Assembly: GCA_030833315.1 (NCBI GenBank)
Contig: JAURHM010000012.1
Span: 1-57,554, forward strand
From: Burkholderiales bacterium
GTDB lineage: Bacteria > Pseudomonadota > Gammaproteobacteria > Burkholderiales > SG8-41
Direction of reading: 5' to 3'
DNA length: 57,554 nt
The notes under the pieces: generated by a model
Seen by the model: only the letters and a program-made list of their open reading frames with translations
What the model was told of the DNA's origin: nothing
Database searches by the model: none
Position numbers and translations under genes: made by a program
Part shown: positions 1-8,463 of the stretch, one piece after another
Position numbering within the stretch: position 1 is the stretch's first letter
How the letters are laid out: the number at the start of each line of letters is the position of its first letter

Positions 1-367
1 CCGTGGCAATCTGCGTCTTGTCCCCCATCTCGGCGAGAAAGAACGCGATCAGCGTCGTGACAAACACACCGGCCTTCGGGAATTTGGCATCGTTCTCGTC
101 AAACTTGTCGGGGATCAGCATCCACCCCGCCATCGCAATAAACGAAATGCCGAGAATCCAGCGCAGGGTCTCGGGACCGAGAATTGACGTGATCCACGCG
201 CCGACCACGCCGGCGAGGGCATGATTGAACAGGGTTGCGACCAGAATGCCGGAACAGATCGGCCATGGCTTGCGGAATTTTGCAGCGAGGATGAAAGACA
301 GCAACTGGGTCTTGTCGCCGATTTCAGCGAGGGCCACGATACCGGTGGACATGAGAAAGGCTTCCAA
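1..367 (-). CDS. TMEM165/GDT1 (UPF0016) family cation transporter, 3' end cut by window
   Basis: Inner-membrane protein of the TMEM165/GDT1 family; bacterial members studied so far export Mn2+. The 122 visible residues hold both family signatures: E-x-G-D-K-T-Q as AEIGDKTQLLSF near residue 15 and AEMGDKTQIAT at the window edge. Between them lie hydrophobic segments (residues about 25-50 and 60-85). I place the start at a TTG (367) because AAGGAG sits six bases upstream and the product then begins MEAFLMSTGIVALAE, which is family-like; an ATG lies five codons in. The C-terminus lies outside the window. A yybP-ykoY riboswitch upstream supports a manganese-linked role. Substrate is inferred from family and riboswitch. 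Confidence 0.88.
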   Translation of the reverse strand, partial: MEAFLMSTGIVALAEIGDKTQLLSFILAAKFRKPWPICSGILVATLFNHALAGVVGAWITSILGPETLRWILGISFIAMAGWMLIPDKFDENDAKFPKAGVFVTTLIAFFLAEMGDKTQIAT

Positions 368-373
368 TGCAAA

Positions 374-420
374 CTCCTTGGCCGGTTGAAGACGAATGAC
401 CAAACCGCTTCTCCGGCCAG
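374..420 (-). promoter_or_regulatory. Possible Shine-Dalgarno-masking hairpin between riboswitch and start
   Basis: An 8-bp stem (378-385 with 413-420, one G-U pair, core CCGGCC/GGCCGG) lies directly beside and partly over the AAGGAG ribosome binding site (374-379) of the TMEM165/GDT1 gene. It may be the expression platform that hides the ribosome binding site when Mn2+ is not bound. The stem is seen in the sequence; the switching role is inferred. Confidence 0.5.
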
Positions 421-434
421 TCCGAAGGCGATAT

Positions 435-540
435 GGTCAAAGGTCTTGCCAAGTCAGGAAACCGCTTGCGCCATGGCCCGGGGGGGCCAAGTGTGTTGAC
501 GCAAGCACCTCTCTCGGAGGGCGGCTACTCCCCAATGACC
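435..540 (-). promoter_or_regulatory. yybP-ykoY manganese riboswitch
   Basis: On the minus strand, in order, are the conserved blocks of the yybP-ykoY aptamer: GGGGAGTAGCC (523-533), then GCGTCAACACACTTGG, a helix with GGCGCAAGCGGTTTCCTGAC, and GGCAAGACCTTTGACC (435-450). These match the core of the E. coli mntP and alx leaders as I recall them. The element lies about 70 bases upstream of the TMEM165/GDT1 start, the usual position for a riboswitch controlling an Mn2+ exporter. It should raise expression when Mn2+ is high. Confidence 0.88.
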
Positions 541-583
541 TGACGATTGTAATAGGCAGCCACTACCCTGTCTATTCGGAGGC

Positions 584-1822
584 CTAAAACCCGAACAGCC
601 CTTTCAGTGCTTTCACACCTTCCTGCACGGCATCTGCCGGATTGGGCGTCGCCGAACTGCCGCCCGATGCAGCGCTGCCGCTGCGCGACCGCAATCCGCT
701 GCCGCCCATGCCTTCTTCACCGAGCAATGCTGCAGCGGTGGATTTGAACCGCACCTTGGCCGCCCACTCCTGGTTCCAAACGGCATTGGGATCTTTGGGA
801 CGTGGTGGATGCACGAAGTTGGCCTCATCACCATAAGCGATGAAACGCAAGAAGGCTGCGGGCGCAGCAGCGACAAACTGCGCCGGCACCACGCACTCCG
901 TCGTCGATGCCGGCATCACCACGCGTTCCTTGATCAGCCGCGCGACTTCGCCCGGCGGCAGCCAGTTCATCAACTGGTCGCCGAACTCACGGCTGTTGCT
1001 GGAACTCCAGAACACGACGTCTTCCGTGCCCTCCTTGCCGCCCATCGCCGTTGCGAAATAGCCGTTGACATTGGCAACGCTGTTCCAGGACAGGCGGACG
1101 CCGCCGCCGGATTTCGCCTGCGCCACAGTCACCGGCTCCATGAAATCGTATTTGTCGGCGAGTGAAAACCGGATGTCCGGCGAATAGTTGCCCTTGACCT
1201 GATGGTCACCGCGCAGGGAAGCATCACCCGGCACACGCTGGCCGTCGCGCTGATTGGGCCAGTCGCCGTAGGTCTTGCTGCGCGAAGCCGACGGCCCGCG
1301 CGGCACGTTGACGCGGCGGCTGATCAAACCCTGCGGCACATCTCCTTGAGCGAGTTTCGAAAAATCAACGACATAGGGCTGGCCGGCGCCCGCTTGTTCA
1401 CCGCAGCCCCAGAAAATAAGCATGCGGCCGCGCGGCTTTTCGAAGTTCTCCGGCATGCCGTCTTCACGCGGTTCCGCACGCTGACGTTGCGGCGTTTCCA
1501 GCCGCAGGCTGGCGCCCATCTTCAAGCCTGCCGGGATCTCGTGCGCCGCTGCCGGCGTGCCCGACGCACTGCGCTGTGATCCAAGCTCCAGCCACATCGT
1601 GCGATTCGGTCCGCCGTCCATGCCACCGCCCAGCATCATCCGGCCGATATCCATTGCCGACGGACCACCGCCACCACCCATGCCGCCCATCGGCAGGCCG
1701 CTCGTGGTATCAACGCTCATCCAGTAGACCGCAATCGGCGGCGTGATTTTCTGCTGCTGGGTCAGTGCGGTTGCCGGCCAAACCGCCAGCGCAGCGAGGG
1801 CATAACGTAGTGAATTCTTCAT
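584..1822 (-). CDS. Exported glycine-rich protein of unknown function
   Basis: A 412-residue protein that I cannot assign to a family. The start at 1822 is chosen because it gives a Sec-type signal peptide (MKNSLRYALAALAVWPATAL, then TQQQK). Near residues 45-65 there is a Gly/Met-rich stretch (PMGGMGGGGG, then MMLGGGMDGG). The middle part has a FWGCGEQAG motif with one Cys and a segment that reads like a beta-rich periplasmic domain. The C-terminus is low-complexity (Gly/Ser/Arg, then ATPNPADAVQEGVKALKG). A possible FNR-type box lies 58 bases upstream. It is monocistronic and divergent from a Bug gene. No function is proposed. Confidence 0.75.
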   Translation of the reverse strand: MKNSLRYALAALAVWPATALTQQQKITPPIAVYWMSVDTTSGLPMGGMGGGGGPSAMDIGRMMLGGGMDGGPNRTMWLELGSQRSASGTPAAAHEIPAGLKMGASLRLETPQRQRAEPREDGMPENFEKPRGRMLIFWGCGEQAGAGQPYVVDFSKLAQGDVPQGLISRRVNVPRGPSASRSKTYGDWPNQRDGQRVPGDASLRGDHQVKGNYSPDIRFSLADKYDFMEPVTVAQAKSGGGVRLSWNSVANVNGYFATAMGGKEGTEDVVFWSSSNSREFGDQLMNWLPPGEVARLIKERVVMPASTTECVVPAQFVAAAPAAFLRFIAYGDEANFVHPPRPKDPNAVWNQEWAAKVRFKSTAAALLGEEGMGGSGLRSRSGSAASGGSSATPNPADAVQEGVKALKGLFGF

Positions 1823-1879
1823 GACAGTCTCCATGGACGCGGGGTTCCGGAATTGTCGACGCATCCTGTCGCCGGGGAT

Positions 1880-1893
1880 TTGATCCTGATCAT
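1880..1893. promoter_or_regulatory. Weak candidate FNR/ANR-type box
   Basis: TTGAT-CCTG-ATCAT matches nine of ten positions of the TTGAT-N4-ATCAA FNR consensus. It lies between two divergent genes. For the minus-strand gene, a -10-like GACAAT (1852-1857) is centred 32 bp from the box centre, which fits activation from about -41. For the plus-strand Bug gene I see no good -10 at that distance. Inference only. Confidence 0.3.
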
Positions 1894-1972
1894 AGTTTGT
1901 CGCGCAGCGCAGCGTGCAAACATCATTCGACGCATGCTAGGCTACACCTCAAACAATTCGGGAGAAGAACCG

Positions 1973-2956
1973 ATGAAACGTAATCGCATGAACAAGTTGC
2001 GTGCAGCAATGCTGATCGCCGCAGGACTTTGCGCTGCCAATATGGCGCAGGCCCAGAATTTCCCCAACCGCGCAGTGCGTATGCTGATTCCGTTCACCGT
2101 CGGCAGCGCGGCTGACGTGATTGCCCGCGCGATGGAACCGGCGCTACGTGAACGCCTCGGCCAGCCGCTGGTGATCGATAACCGCGCCGGCGCCGGCGGC
2201 AACATCGCCGCAGAGCTGACGGCAAAAAGTCCGCCCGACGGCTACACGCTGTTCATGGGTACCATCGGCACGCAGGCGATCAACTACAGCCTGTACTCCA
2301 AACTCAACTATCACCCGCTGAACAGTTTCACCACCATTGCCCGTGTCGGCGACAGCCCAAACGTGCTGGTGCTCAATCCGAGCGTTCCGGCAAAATCGGT
2401 AAAAGAACTCATTGCGCTCGCCAAGGCCAAACCCGGAGTACTGAACTACGGCACTTCCGGTGCAGGCACCTCGGTCCATCTGTCGGCGGAACTTTTCAAC
2501 AGCATGGCCGGCGTGAAAACCGTGCATGTCGCCTACAAGGGCGCATCGGAAGCGCTGACCGCACTGATCTCGGGGCAGACCGACATCCAGTTCGCCAGCG
2601 TGTCATCGGCGATTCCGATGATCAAGACCGGTCGCCTGCGCGGATTGGGCGTGACTTCGCCGACCCGCGTTGCCGCCATAGCCGATGTGCCGACGATTGC
2701 CGAAGCCGGACTTCCGGGTTACGCCGCGGTGGCGTGGTACGGCATCGTCGGCCCGGCAGGCATCCCGGCGCCGGTCGTCGCCATCCTCAGCAAAGCCACA
2801 CTCGACTCGCTGGCCCAGCCCGATGTGAAAACCCGCCTCGCCGCTTCCGGCGTTGAAGTGAATCCCGGCAACCCCGAGGAATTCCGCAAACTGATTGAAG
2901 CGGAAATCCCGAAGTGGGCAGCCGTGGTCAAGGCCTCGGGCGCCAAAGCCGACTGA
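1973..2956 (+). CDS. Bug family (tripartite tricarboxylate transporter) substrate-binding protein
   Basis: Periplasmic solute receptor of 327 residues. The signal peptide ends around residue 28 (NMAQAQNFPNR). Family blocks follow: VRMLIPFTVGSAADVIARAM (glycine-poor version of the usual VPFxxGGxxD loop), VIDNRAGAGGNIAAEL, SPPDGYTLFMGT, VHVAYKGASEAL and a C-terminal amphipathic end (WAAVVKASGAKAD). Bug proteins usually bind small carboxylic acids or amides; the ligand here is unknown. The start at 1973 follows GGAGAAG and gives a clean signal peptide; the open frame reaches further upstream without one. No TctA/TctB membrane partner is nearby. A terminator follows. Confidence 0.93.
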   Translation: MKRNRMNKLRAAMLIAAGLCAANMAQAQNFPNRAVRMLIPFTVGSAADVIARAMEPALRERLGQPLVIDNRAGAGGNIAAELTAKSPPDGYTLFMGTIGTQAINYSLYSKLNYHPLNSFTTIARVGDSPNVLVLNPSVPAKSVKELIALAKAKPGVLNYGTSGAGTSVHLSAELFNSMAGVKTVHVAYKGASEALTALISGQTDIQFASVSSAIPMIKTGRLRGLGVTSPTRVAAIADVPTIAEAGLPGYAAVAWYGIVGPAGIPAPVVAILSKATLDSLAQPDVKTRLAASGVEVNPGNPEEFRKLIEAEIPKWAAVVKASGAKAD

Positions 2957-2972
2957 GTTTTCAGGCTCCAAT

Positions 2973-3006
2973 AAAAAAGCCGCCCCTCACGGGGGGCGGC
3001 TTTTTT
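2973..3006. terminator. Bidirectional intrinsic terminator
   Basis: AAAAAAGCCGCCCC, a short loop, then GGGGCGGCTTTTTT: a strong GC stem with A and T runs on either side. It lies between the converging Bug gene (ends 2956) and quinone-oxidoreductase gene (ends 3027) and can serve both. Confidence 0.88.
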
Positions 3007-3026
3007 GCTTTCTGCAGCACCTGCCG

Positions 3027-3998
3027 TCAGGCGATCTTGACAGCAATCTTGCCGACCATCGCGCTGCTGTCCATGCGTGCTTTTGCCGCAGGGAGTTCGT
3101 CAAAACTGAAAATACTGTCGATCAGCGGCTTGATGCGGCCATCCATGATCGCCGGCAGCACATCGCGCTTGAAGCCGGCCGCTGCCTCTGCCTTGCCGGC
3201 TGCCGGCAGATGCGCATTGGATACGCCGAACACTTCCAGTCGCCAGGCGTGTACCGCATTGAGATCAATTTCGGCCTTGAACACATTATCGACATAACCG
3301 ACGGTGGCAAGCCGGCCGCGGTATCCCAGCGTACGCATGCACTCGGCAAATACCGAACCGCCGACACAGTTGATCACCAGATCGATGCCTTTGCCGCCGT
3401 TCAGCTCTTTGACCTTGTCGGCAAAATCCGGCTTGCGCGTGGCGATGCCAAAATCGAGGCCGATGGTTTTCAGCTTGTCGATTTTTTCCTGCGAACCGGA
3501 AGTACCGATGGAACGCGCGCCGATCAGTTTCGCCAGCTGGATGCTCGCCATGCCCGCACCAGACGACACGCCCATGATCAGCACGGTCTCGCCCTTCTGC
3601 AGTTTGCCGAACTGGTAAATCATTTCCCAAGCAGTGATGAAGCTGATCGGGATCGCCGCAGCTTCTTCCCACGACAGATGCGCGGGCTTGGGCATCATCT
3701 GCGCAATGTCCATCACCGCGTATTCAGCAAAACCGCCGCGCACACGGCCGAACACCGCATCGCCGACCTTGACGCCGGTAACGCCTTCACCGATCGCGTG
3801 CACGACGCCGGAGGCTTCACCACCGCCGAGTTTTTCCGGGCCGCCATGAACCACGCCGCCGACGAACAGTTCGCCGCGGTTCAGCGCGGATGCGTGAACC
3901 TTGATGACCAGCTCGCCGGCCTTGGGCTGCGGCACCGGCACATCGCGGAATTCGAGAAAGTTTTTGTGATCCTTGGTGACGATCCAGCAGGATTTCAT
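3027..3998 (-). CDS. Quinone oxidoreductase-like NAD(P)-dependent MDR dehydrogenase
   Basis: A 323-residue medium-chain dehydrogenase/reductase. The N-terminal GroES-like part has VPVPQPKAGELVIKV and ALNRGELFVGG. The nucleotide-binding Rossmann part has VLIMGVSSGAGMASIQLAKL near residues 140-160 (family consensus GxxGGVG, here GVSSGAG). The catalytic and structural zinc cysteines of alcohol dehydrogenases are absent, which places it with NADPH:quinone reductase-type enzymes acting on quinones or enones in the cytosol. It lies 47 bases downstream of a Bug gene on the same strand and may be co-transcribed with it. The actual substrate is unknown. Confidence 0.85.
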   Translation of the reverse strand: MKSCWIVTKDHKNFLEFRDVPVPQPKAGELVIKVHASALNRGELFVGGVVHGGPEKLGGGEASGVVHAIGEGVTGVKVGDAVFGRVRGGFAEYAVMDIAQMMPKPAHLSWEEAAAIPISFITAWEMIYQFGKLQKGETVLIMGVSSGAGMASIQLAKLIGARSIGTSGSQEKIDKLKTIGLDFGIATRKPDFADKVKELNGGKGIDLVINCVGGSVFAECMRTLGYRGRLATVGYVDNVFKAEIDLNAVHAWRLEVFGVSNAHLPAAGKAEAAAGFKRDVLPAIMDGRIKPLIDSIFSFDELPAAKARMDSSAMVGKIAVKIA

Positions 3999-4045
3999 GA
4001 TTTTTCCATTAAAAACAAATAGTTGTAGATGTCCAGCAAACCGGC

Positions 4046-5038
4046 TTATTCGATGCCGGTCTCACGCACAATCGGCGCCCAGCGCTTCAACTCTTTCTGC
4101 AGGAACTGCGTCGCGCGCTCCGGCGATGAGGTTGTCACCGCCTCAGCGCCGGCCTTGCGCAGAAACTCCTGCATGTCAGCCGATGCCAACACTTTCTGAT
4201 TGGCCTGGGCGAGCGTATCGACAATCGGCTTCGGCGTATTCGGCGGCAGGAAGATCGCATTAAAGGCCTGAACCACCAGTTCCGGCATGCCAGCCTGGAT
4301 CGCGGTGGGCACATCGGGCACCGCCTTCAACCGCTCTTCGGAACAGATCGCCAACATGCGGATGCGGCCTTGCTTGTGATACTCCAGCGGCGCCGAGCTG
4401 ATCGTCGGCGTATACATCGGAATATGTCCGGCGACGAGGTCGGTCAAGCCCGGGCCTGCACCCTTGTACGGCACGTGCACGATGTTGAGGTCGCCGTTGA
4501 GTTTCTTGAACAGTTCACCGGTGAGATGAGTGATGCTGCCGGTACCCGCCGAACCGAAAGACAGTTTGCCGGGATTCTTTTTGGCAAATGCCGCGAGTTC
4601 CTTCAGCGTCTTTGGTGGCAATGACGGATGCACGGCGACGCCCGTCGGCACCAGCGTAATGATGCCCAGCGGCGTAAAATCCTTCAGCGGGTCATAACCG
4701 AGCTTCGGATTGCCCAGCGGACTCAGTACATGGGTTGTCGTGTTGGCAATCAGCATGGTGTAGCCGTCGGGCTTGGCGCGCGCCACTTCCTGCGAGCCGA
4801 TGCCGCCGGAAGCGCCGGCGCGGTTTTCAACAATGATGCTCTGCCCGATCAGGCGCGACATGTCCTGCGCCCAGCGCCGGCCGATGATGTCATTGACGCC
4901 GCCGGGCGCGAAGGGCACGACCAGCCGCAGGGTACGTTCGGGATATTTGCCTTGGGCCATTGCCTGTACAGGCGTCAATTGCAGCGCGATGGCCACAATC
5001 GCGGCAGCGACACCGCTCAGGATTGCACGATTGATCAT
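4046..5038 (-). CDS. Bug family (tripartite tricarboxylate transporter) substrate-binding protein
   Basis: A 330-residue periplasmic binding protein. The signal peptide is clear (ILSGVAAAIVAIALQ, cleavage near VQAMAQ-GKYPER). Family blocks: LRLVVPFAPGGVNDIIGRRW, IIVENRAGASGGIGSQEVAR, AKPDGYTMLIANTTTHV, IVHVPYKGAGPGLTDLVAGH. A Bug protein closer to consensus than the one at 1973. It is transcribed toward the quinone-oxidoreductase-like gene, with a 47-base gap, so the two may form an operon for uptake and reduction of one compound; that pairing is inferred. No permease genes are beside it. Confidence 0.93.
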   Translation of the reverse strand: MINRAILSGVAAAIVAIALQLTPVQAMAQGKYPERTLRLVVPFAPGGVNDIIGRRWAQDMSRLIGQSIIVENRAGASGGIGSQEVARAKPDGYTMLIANTTTHVLSPLGNPKLGYDPLKDFTPLGIITLVPTGVAVHPSLPPKTLKELAAFAKKNPGKLSFGSAGTGSITHLTGELFKKLNGDLNIVHVPYKGAGPGLTDLVAGHIPMYTPTISSAPLEYHKQGRIRMLAICSEERLKAVPDVPTAIQAGMPELVVQAFNAIFLPPNTPKPIVDTLAQANQKVLASADMQEFLRKAGAEAVTTSSPERATQFLQKELKRWAPIVRETGIE

Positions 5039-5145
5039 TTTGTATTCCTCGGATTGTTCTGGTTTGTGACTGCTTTTTTGACTGCCGGACTGCGAGGGAG
5101 TTTGATGCTAATGGGTATCGTCTGCTGCTGCAACCGCGACGCCTC

Positions 5146-8100
5146 TCAGCGCGTTTCGCAAGGCCATTCGCGCCAGCCGCCAAGCAAGGGGAAATAAAGT
5201 CCCAGCCGGATCGACTGATCACCGCCGGCCTGCATCAGCCGGGCATAACGTTCGAGCTGGCCGCGATAGCGCAGCTGCTCGTTGTCGAGGAAGGCATCGA
5301 CATCAGCGCCCTCGTGGGTGCTGGTCTTGTAATCAATGATCCAGCGCACGCCCTGCGCATCGATGAAAGTGCGGTCGATCACGGCATTGATGCGCTGGCC
5401 GTCAACCAAGCCGGTAAGCCGCAGCTCGGAGCGTCCCTGCGCCTGCGCACCCAGCACCCAGCGGCCGCGCTCATCACTGACGCAGCGGATCAGCGCCTGC
5501 TGTGCGCGTGCGGCCGCATCGGGGATCTCGGCTTCGCCGACACCCTGTGCCGCCAGCGCCAGCCGGATCGCCGGCCCCAGCGCATGAATGCGCGCCGCAT
5601 CCCAGCCGGCCCCACCCTCGTCGGCAATGCGTTGCAGCCAGCGATGTACGACGCTGCCGACATGACGCGCGGTTTCGCCGACCCAGGAGAATTCGAGGTC
5701 ATCCTGCGCACGCGCGGATTCCGGCGGCGGTGTCCATGCGGCAGCCGGCGGCGGCCCGGGTCGTTGCCAGCCGGATCGCAGCCGGCGCAGTTGCTGATCA
5801 ATCACCAAGGGCTGTGCGCCGCCGTCCTGCGACGGCGGGTCGATGGCCGGCAGCGCGGCTTCGTACTGCGGCGACACCACCGGCCACAACTTGCCGAGCA
5901 GCGACCGCGACGATGGCGCCTTGATGCGCCGCCCTTCATCATCCTGCGCTAGGCTGACGTTGCCGAACAGATGCAACTGCCGTTTGGCACGGGTCGCCGC
6001 CACATACAGCAGCCGCCCGTCCTCCAGCGCCTGCTTCTCGGCATGGAAACGCGCGATCCACTGGTAAATCGCATCACCATCGTCACCTGCGGCATTGATC
6101 GGCGCGAGCAGCAGTTCCGTCGCGCCGCGAACGTCCGGCTGCTCGGTCCACAGAAACAGTTTTTTCTCATCGCTGCGGGGCGTCCGCGCCAGCCCCGGCA
6201 AGATCACGACATCGAATTCCAGACCCTTGGCCTTGTGGATGGTCATGATCTGCAACGTATCGTCGGCCTCGACATCGGCCAGCGCATAAAGCTCGCCAAG
6301 ACCGTCCTCAAACGCAGCACGGTCCGGCAGTTCCCCGGCCTCCTCATGCCGGTCGAGATCACGGAAAAACACTTCCGCGTCTTCGAGATCGGTTTCGTAT
6401 TCGACGCAGGCCGGTCCGCCCAGCGCAAACCACGCCCCCGCCACCTGCTCGCGCAGCGGCGCACGACGGCGCTGCAGCAGGCTGGGTGCCAGCGCAGCCG
6501 ATACACGTTCGGCGCGCGCACGGCCATCGGCAGAAAGTTGCGCAAGGCGCGATGCATCTTCCAGCGCATCCCACAAAGTGATTGCGGCATTGTCCGCAGC
6601 CAGCGCGTGCAGATCCGCAAGTGTCAGACCGCACCACGGCGCACGCAGGACTGCGAGCCAGGCCAGGCGGTCACCCGGATGAGCCAGCGCTCGGGTCAGC
6701 GCCAGCAGATCCTGCACCACCGGACGCTGGCCCAACGGCTCGACATCGATGGCACGGAAACGCAGTTTCGCCGCCTTCAGCGCCGGAACAATGGCGCGCA
6801 GATGCCCGCGGGTGCGCGCCAGTATCGCCACCTTCGCCGCCGGATCCGCGGCACGCGCAGCAAGTACGATGTCCGCAACCAGCCGTGCTTCCGCCGCGCC
6901 GTCATCATCGAACAGGGGATGTACATGCACGGCAGTACCGGGCAATGCGGCACGGGTCGGCACCGAAGCGGTGTACGGCACCGCGCCGGAAACCATGTTT
7001 TCTGTCGCCGGCAGAACGCGTGCAAAGGCGGCATTGACCCAATCGACAATGCCCGACTGCGACCTGAAATTCGATGACAGTGCAATCGGATGCAGTTCGA
7101 TGCCGGCAATACCTTCAGCGCGCGCATGCAGGAACAGGCCGACCTCCGCTTCACGGAAACGGTAGATTGACTGCATCGGGTCACCAACCGCGAAAACGGT
7201 ACGTCCGTCATCCGGGAGCCAGCCGGCGGTCAGCCGTGCCACCAGTTCGTACTGACTGATCGAAGTGTCCTGGAATTCGTCGATCAGCAGATGATGAATG
7301 CGGTAATCCAGCGCGAGCGTCAGATCGGTCGGCGCATCTTCACTGCCCAACGCCAGCAGCGCTCTCTGCGCAACTTCGGTGAAGTCGACTTGCCGGCGCG
7401 ACTGGAACGCCAGTTTCAGCTGCGCGACCGCCCGCGGCAGCAGACGCAGGATGGCGCCAAGTACTTGCCACTGGCTGTCGCTGTATTGCGCCGGGGGCAG
7501 CAGGCGCATCTCCGCCAGCGCCATGCGCAGATCCTGCGTCTGATCCGGCGCCGCGAACAAAGCCAGAGCACGCTCTTTCCAGGGCTGGGCTTCTTTGCCC
7601 GCGGGAAAACCTTCGTTTTTGGTCAGGCGCTTGCGCCATGATCCGTCAGCAGTCAGGAATATGCCGGCCAGCGCCGTCCAGCCTTCAACATCATCGGAAA
7701 AATGCCCCAGCCCCAGATTACCGAAGGCGTAGTCGGCCAGTGCGGACCATTCGGCCTCGACGGCATGCGACACTGCATTGCGCAAACGCTCAAGAGCTTG
7801 ATCGCGGGCATGCTGCAATGCCGCCTCCAGTTCATCCCGCTCACGGCCATGCACATGACGCAGCCATTGATCACGCCGCGCCAGCATATCGACCAGCAAG
7901 TCTTCAGTTCGTGCGACATCGTTGTCGAGATGTGCGAGGACGGTTTCAACATCGGTCGCAACAGCAGCGTTCTCATTCACCAGCGCAATCGTTGCCTGCG
8001 CAGCCTGCCGATAGAGGATTTCGGCATCTTCGACGCTGTCAGGCTGCGCACCGAAACCCGACAACACCGGCATCTGCCGCGTCAGGCCGGCGCACAAGGA

Positions 8101-8463
8101 ATCAATGGTCTGGATGCGTAGCTGCGCGGGATTGTCGACGAGATGCCAGCCGGCCTCGTGATCGCGCTTCAGCGCCGCTGCCGCCAACTGCAGGGTCAGC
8201 TTTTCATGTTCGGATTCGGGCGCTTTCTCCGACTGCGCATCGGCGAGCGCCTGCAGCACGCGCTCGCGCATTTCACCGGCAGCTTTTTTGGTGAAGGTGA
8301 CTGCAACTATTTCTTCCGCGTTGTTGACACGCGCAAGCAACAGCAGATAACGCTGGATCAGCAGCTCGGTTTTGCCCGAGCCGGCGGGCGCCTGGACGAT
8401 GAACGAACGACTCGGGTCCAGCGCCTCGCGGCGTTGGACCAGATCAGGAATGGCCGCCGTCAT
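5146..8463 (-). CDS. addA: AddA-type UvrD-like helicase/nuclease for double-strand break repair
   Basis: A 1105-residue cytoplasmic superfamily 1A helicase with a C-terminal nuclease. The Walker A motif is QAPAGSGKT (residues 24-32). Motif II is LLIDEFQDTS (about 391-400), followed by the UvrD-type GDPMQSIYRFREAEV. A later helicase motif reads MTIHKAKGLEFDVVILPGL and the motif VI region reads LLYVAATRAKRQLHL. A PD-(D/E)XK nuclease core, WIIDYKTSTHEG, lies near residue 1040. This order is that of AddA, the RecB-like partner of AddB, which resects broken ends and loads RecA. The ATG overlaps the addB stop by four bases, so translation is probably coupled. It stands in for RecBCD in this lineage. 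Confidence 0.9.
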   Translation of the reverse strand: MTAAIPDLVQRREALDPSRSFIVQAPAGSGKTELLIQRYLLLLARVNNAEEIVAVTFTKKAAGEMRERVLQALADAQSEKAPESEHEKLTLQLAAAALKRDHEAGWHLVDNPAQLRIQTIDSLCAGLTRQMPVLSGFGAQPDSVEDAEILYRQAAQATIALVNENAAVATDVETVLAHLDNDVARTEDLLVDMLARRDQWLRHVHGRERDELEAALQHARDQALERLRNAVSHAVEAEWSALADYAFGNLGLGHFSDDVEGWTALAGIFLTADGSWRKRLTKNEGFPAGKEAQPWKERALALFAAPDQTQDLRMALAEMRLLPPAQYSDSQWQVLGAILRLLPRAVAQLKLAFQSRRQVDFTEVAQRALLALGSEDAPTDLTLALDYRIHHLLIDEFQDTSISQYELVARLTAGWLPDDGRTVFAVGDPMQSIYRFREAEVGLFLHARAEGIAGIELHPIALSSNFRSQSGIVDWVNAAFARVLPATENMVSGAVPYTASVPTRAALPGTAVHVHPLFDDDGAAEARLVADIVLAARAADPAAKVAILARTRGHLRAIVPALKAAKLRFRAIDVEPLGQRPVVQDLLALTRALAHPGDRLAWLAVLRAPWCGLTLADLHALAADNAAITLWDALEDASRLAQLSADGRARAERVSAALAPSLLQRRRAPLREQVAGAWFALGGPACVEYETDLEDAEVFFRDLDRHEEAGELPDRAAFEDGLGELYALADVEADDTLQIMTIHKAKGLEFDVVILPGLARTPRSDEKKLFLWTEQPDVRGATELLLAPINAAGDDGDAIYQWIARFHAEKQALEDGRLLYVAATRAKRQLHLFGNVSLAQDDEGRRIKAPSSRSLLGKLWPVVSPQYEAALPAIDPPSQDGGAQPLVIDQQLRRLRSGWQRPGPPPAAAWTPPPESARAQDDLEFSWVGETARHVGSVVHRWLQRIADEGGAGWDAARIHALGPAIRLALAAQGVGEAEIPDAAARAQQALIRCVSDERGRWVLGAQAQGRSELRLTGLVDGQRINAVIDRTFIDAQGVRWIIDYKTSTHEGADVDAFLDNEQLRYRGQLERYARLMQAGGDQSIRLGLYFPLLGGWREWPCETR

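Noticed and set aside
2895-4022. Long plus-strand open frame opposite the quinone-oxidoreductase gene
   Set aside because: Its product is Arg/His/Asp-rich without domain features, while the minus strand has a full MDR protein. It is a shadow of GC-rich coding sequence.
5971-7077. A 368-codon plus-strand frame opposite addA
   Set aside because: It overlaps the helicase and nuclease motifs of addA and its product is low in hydrophobic-core patterns.
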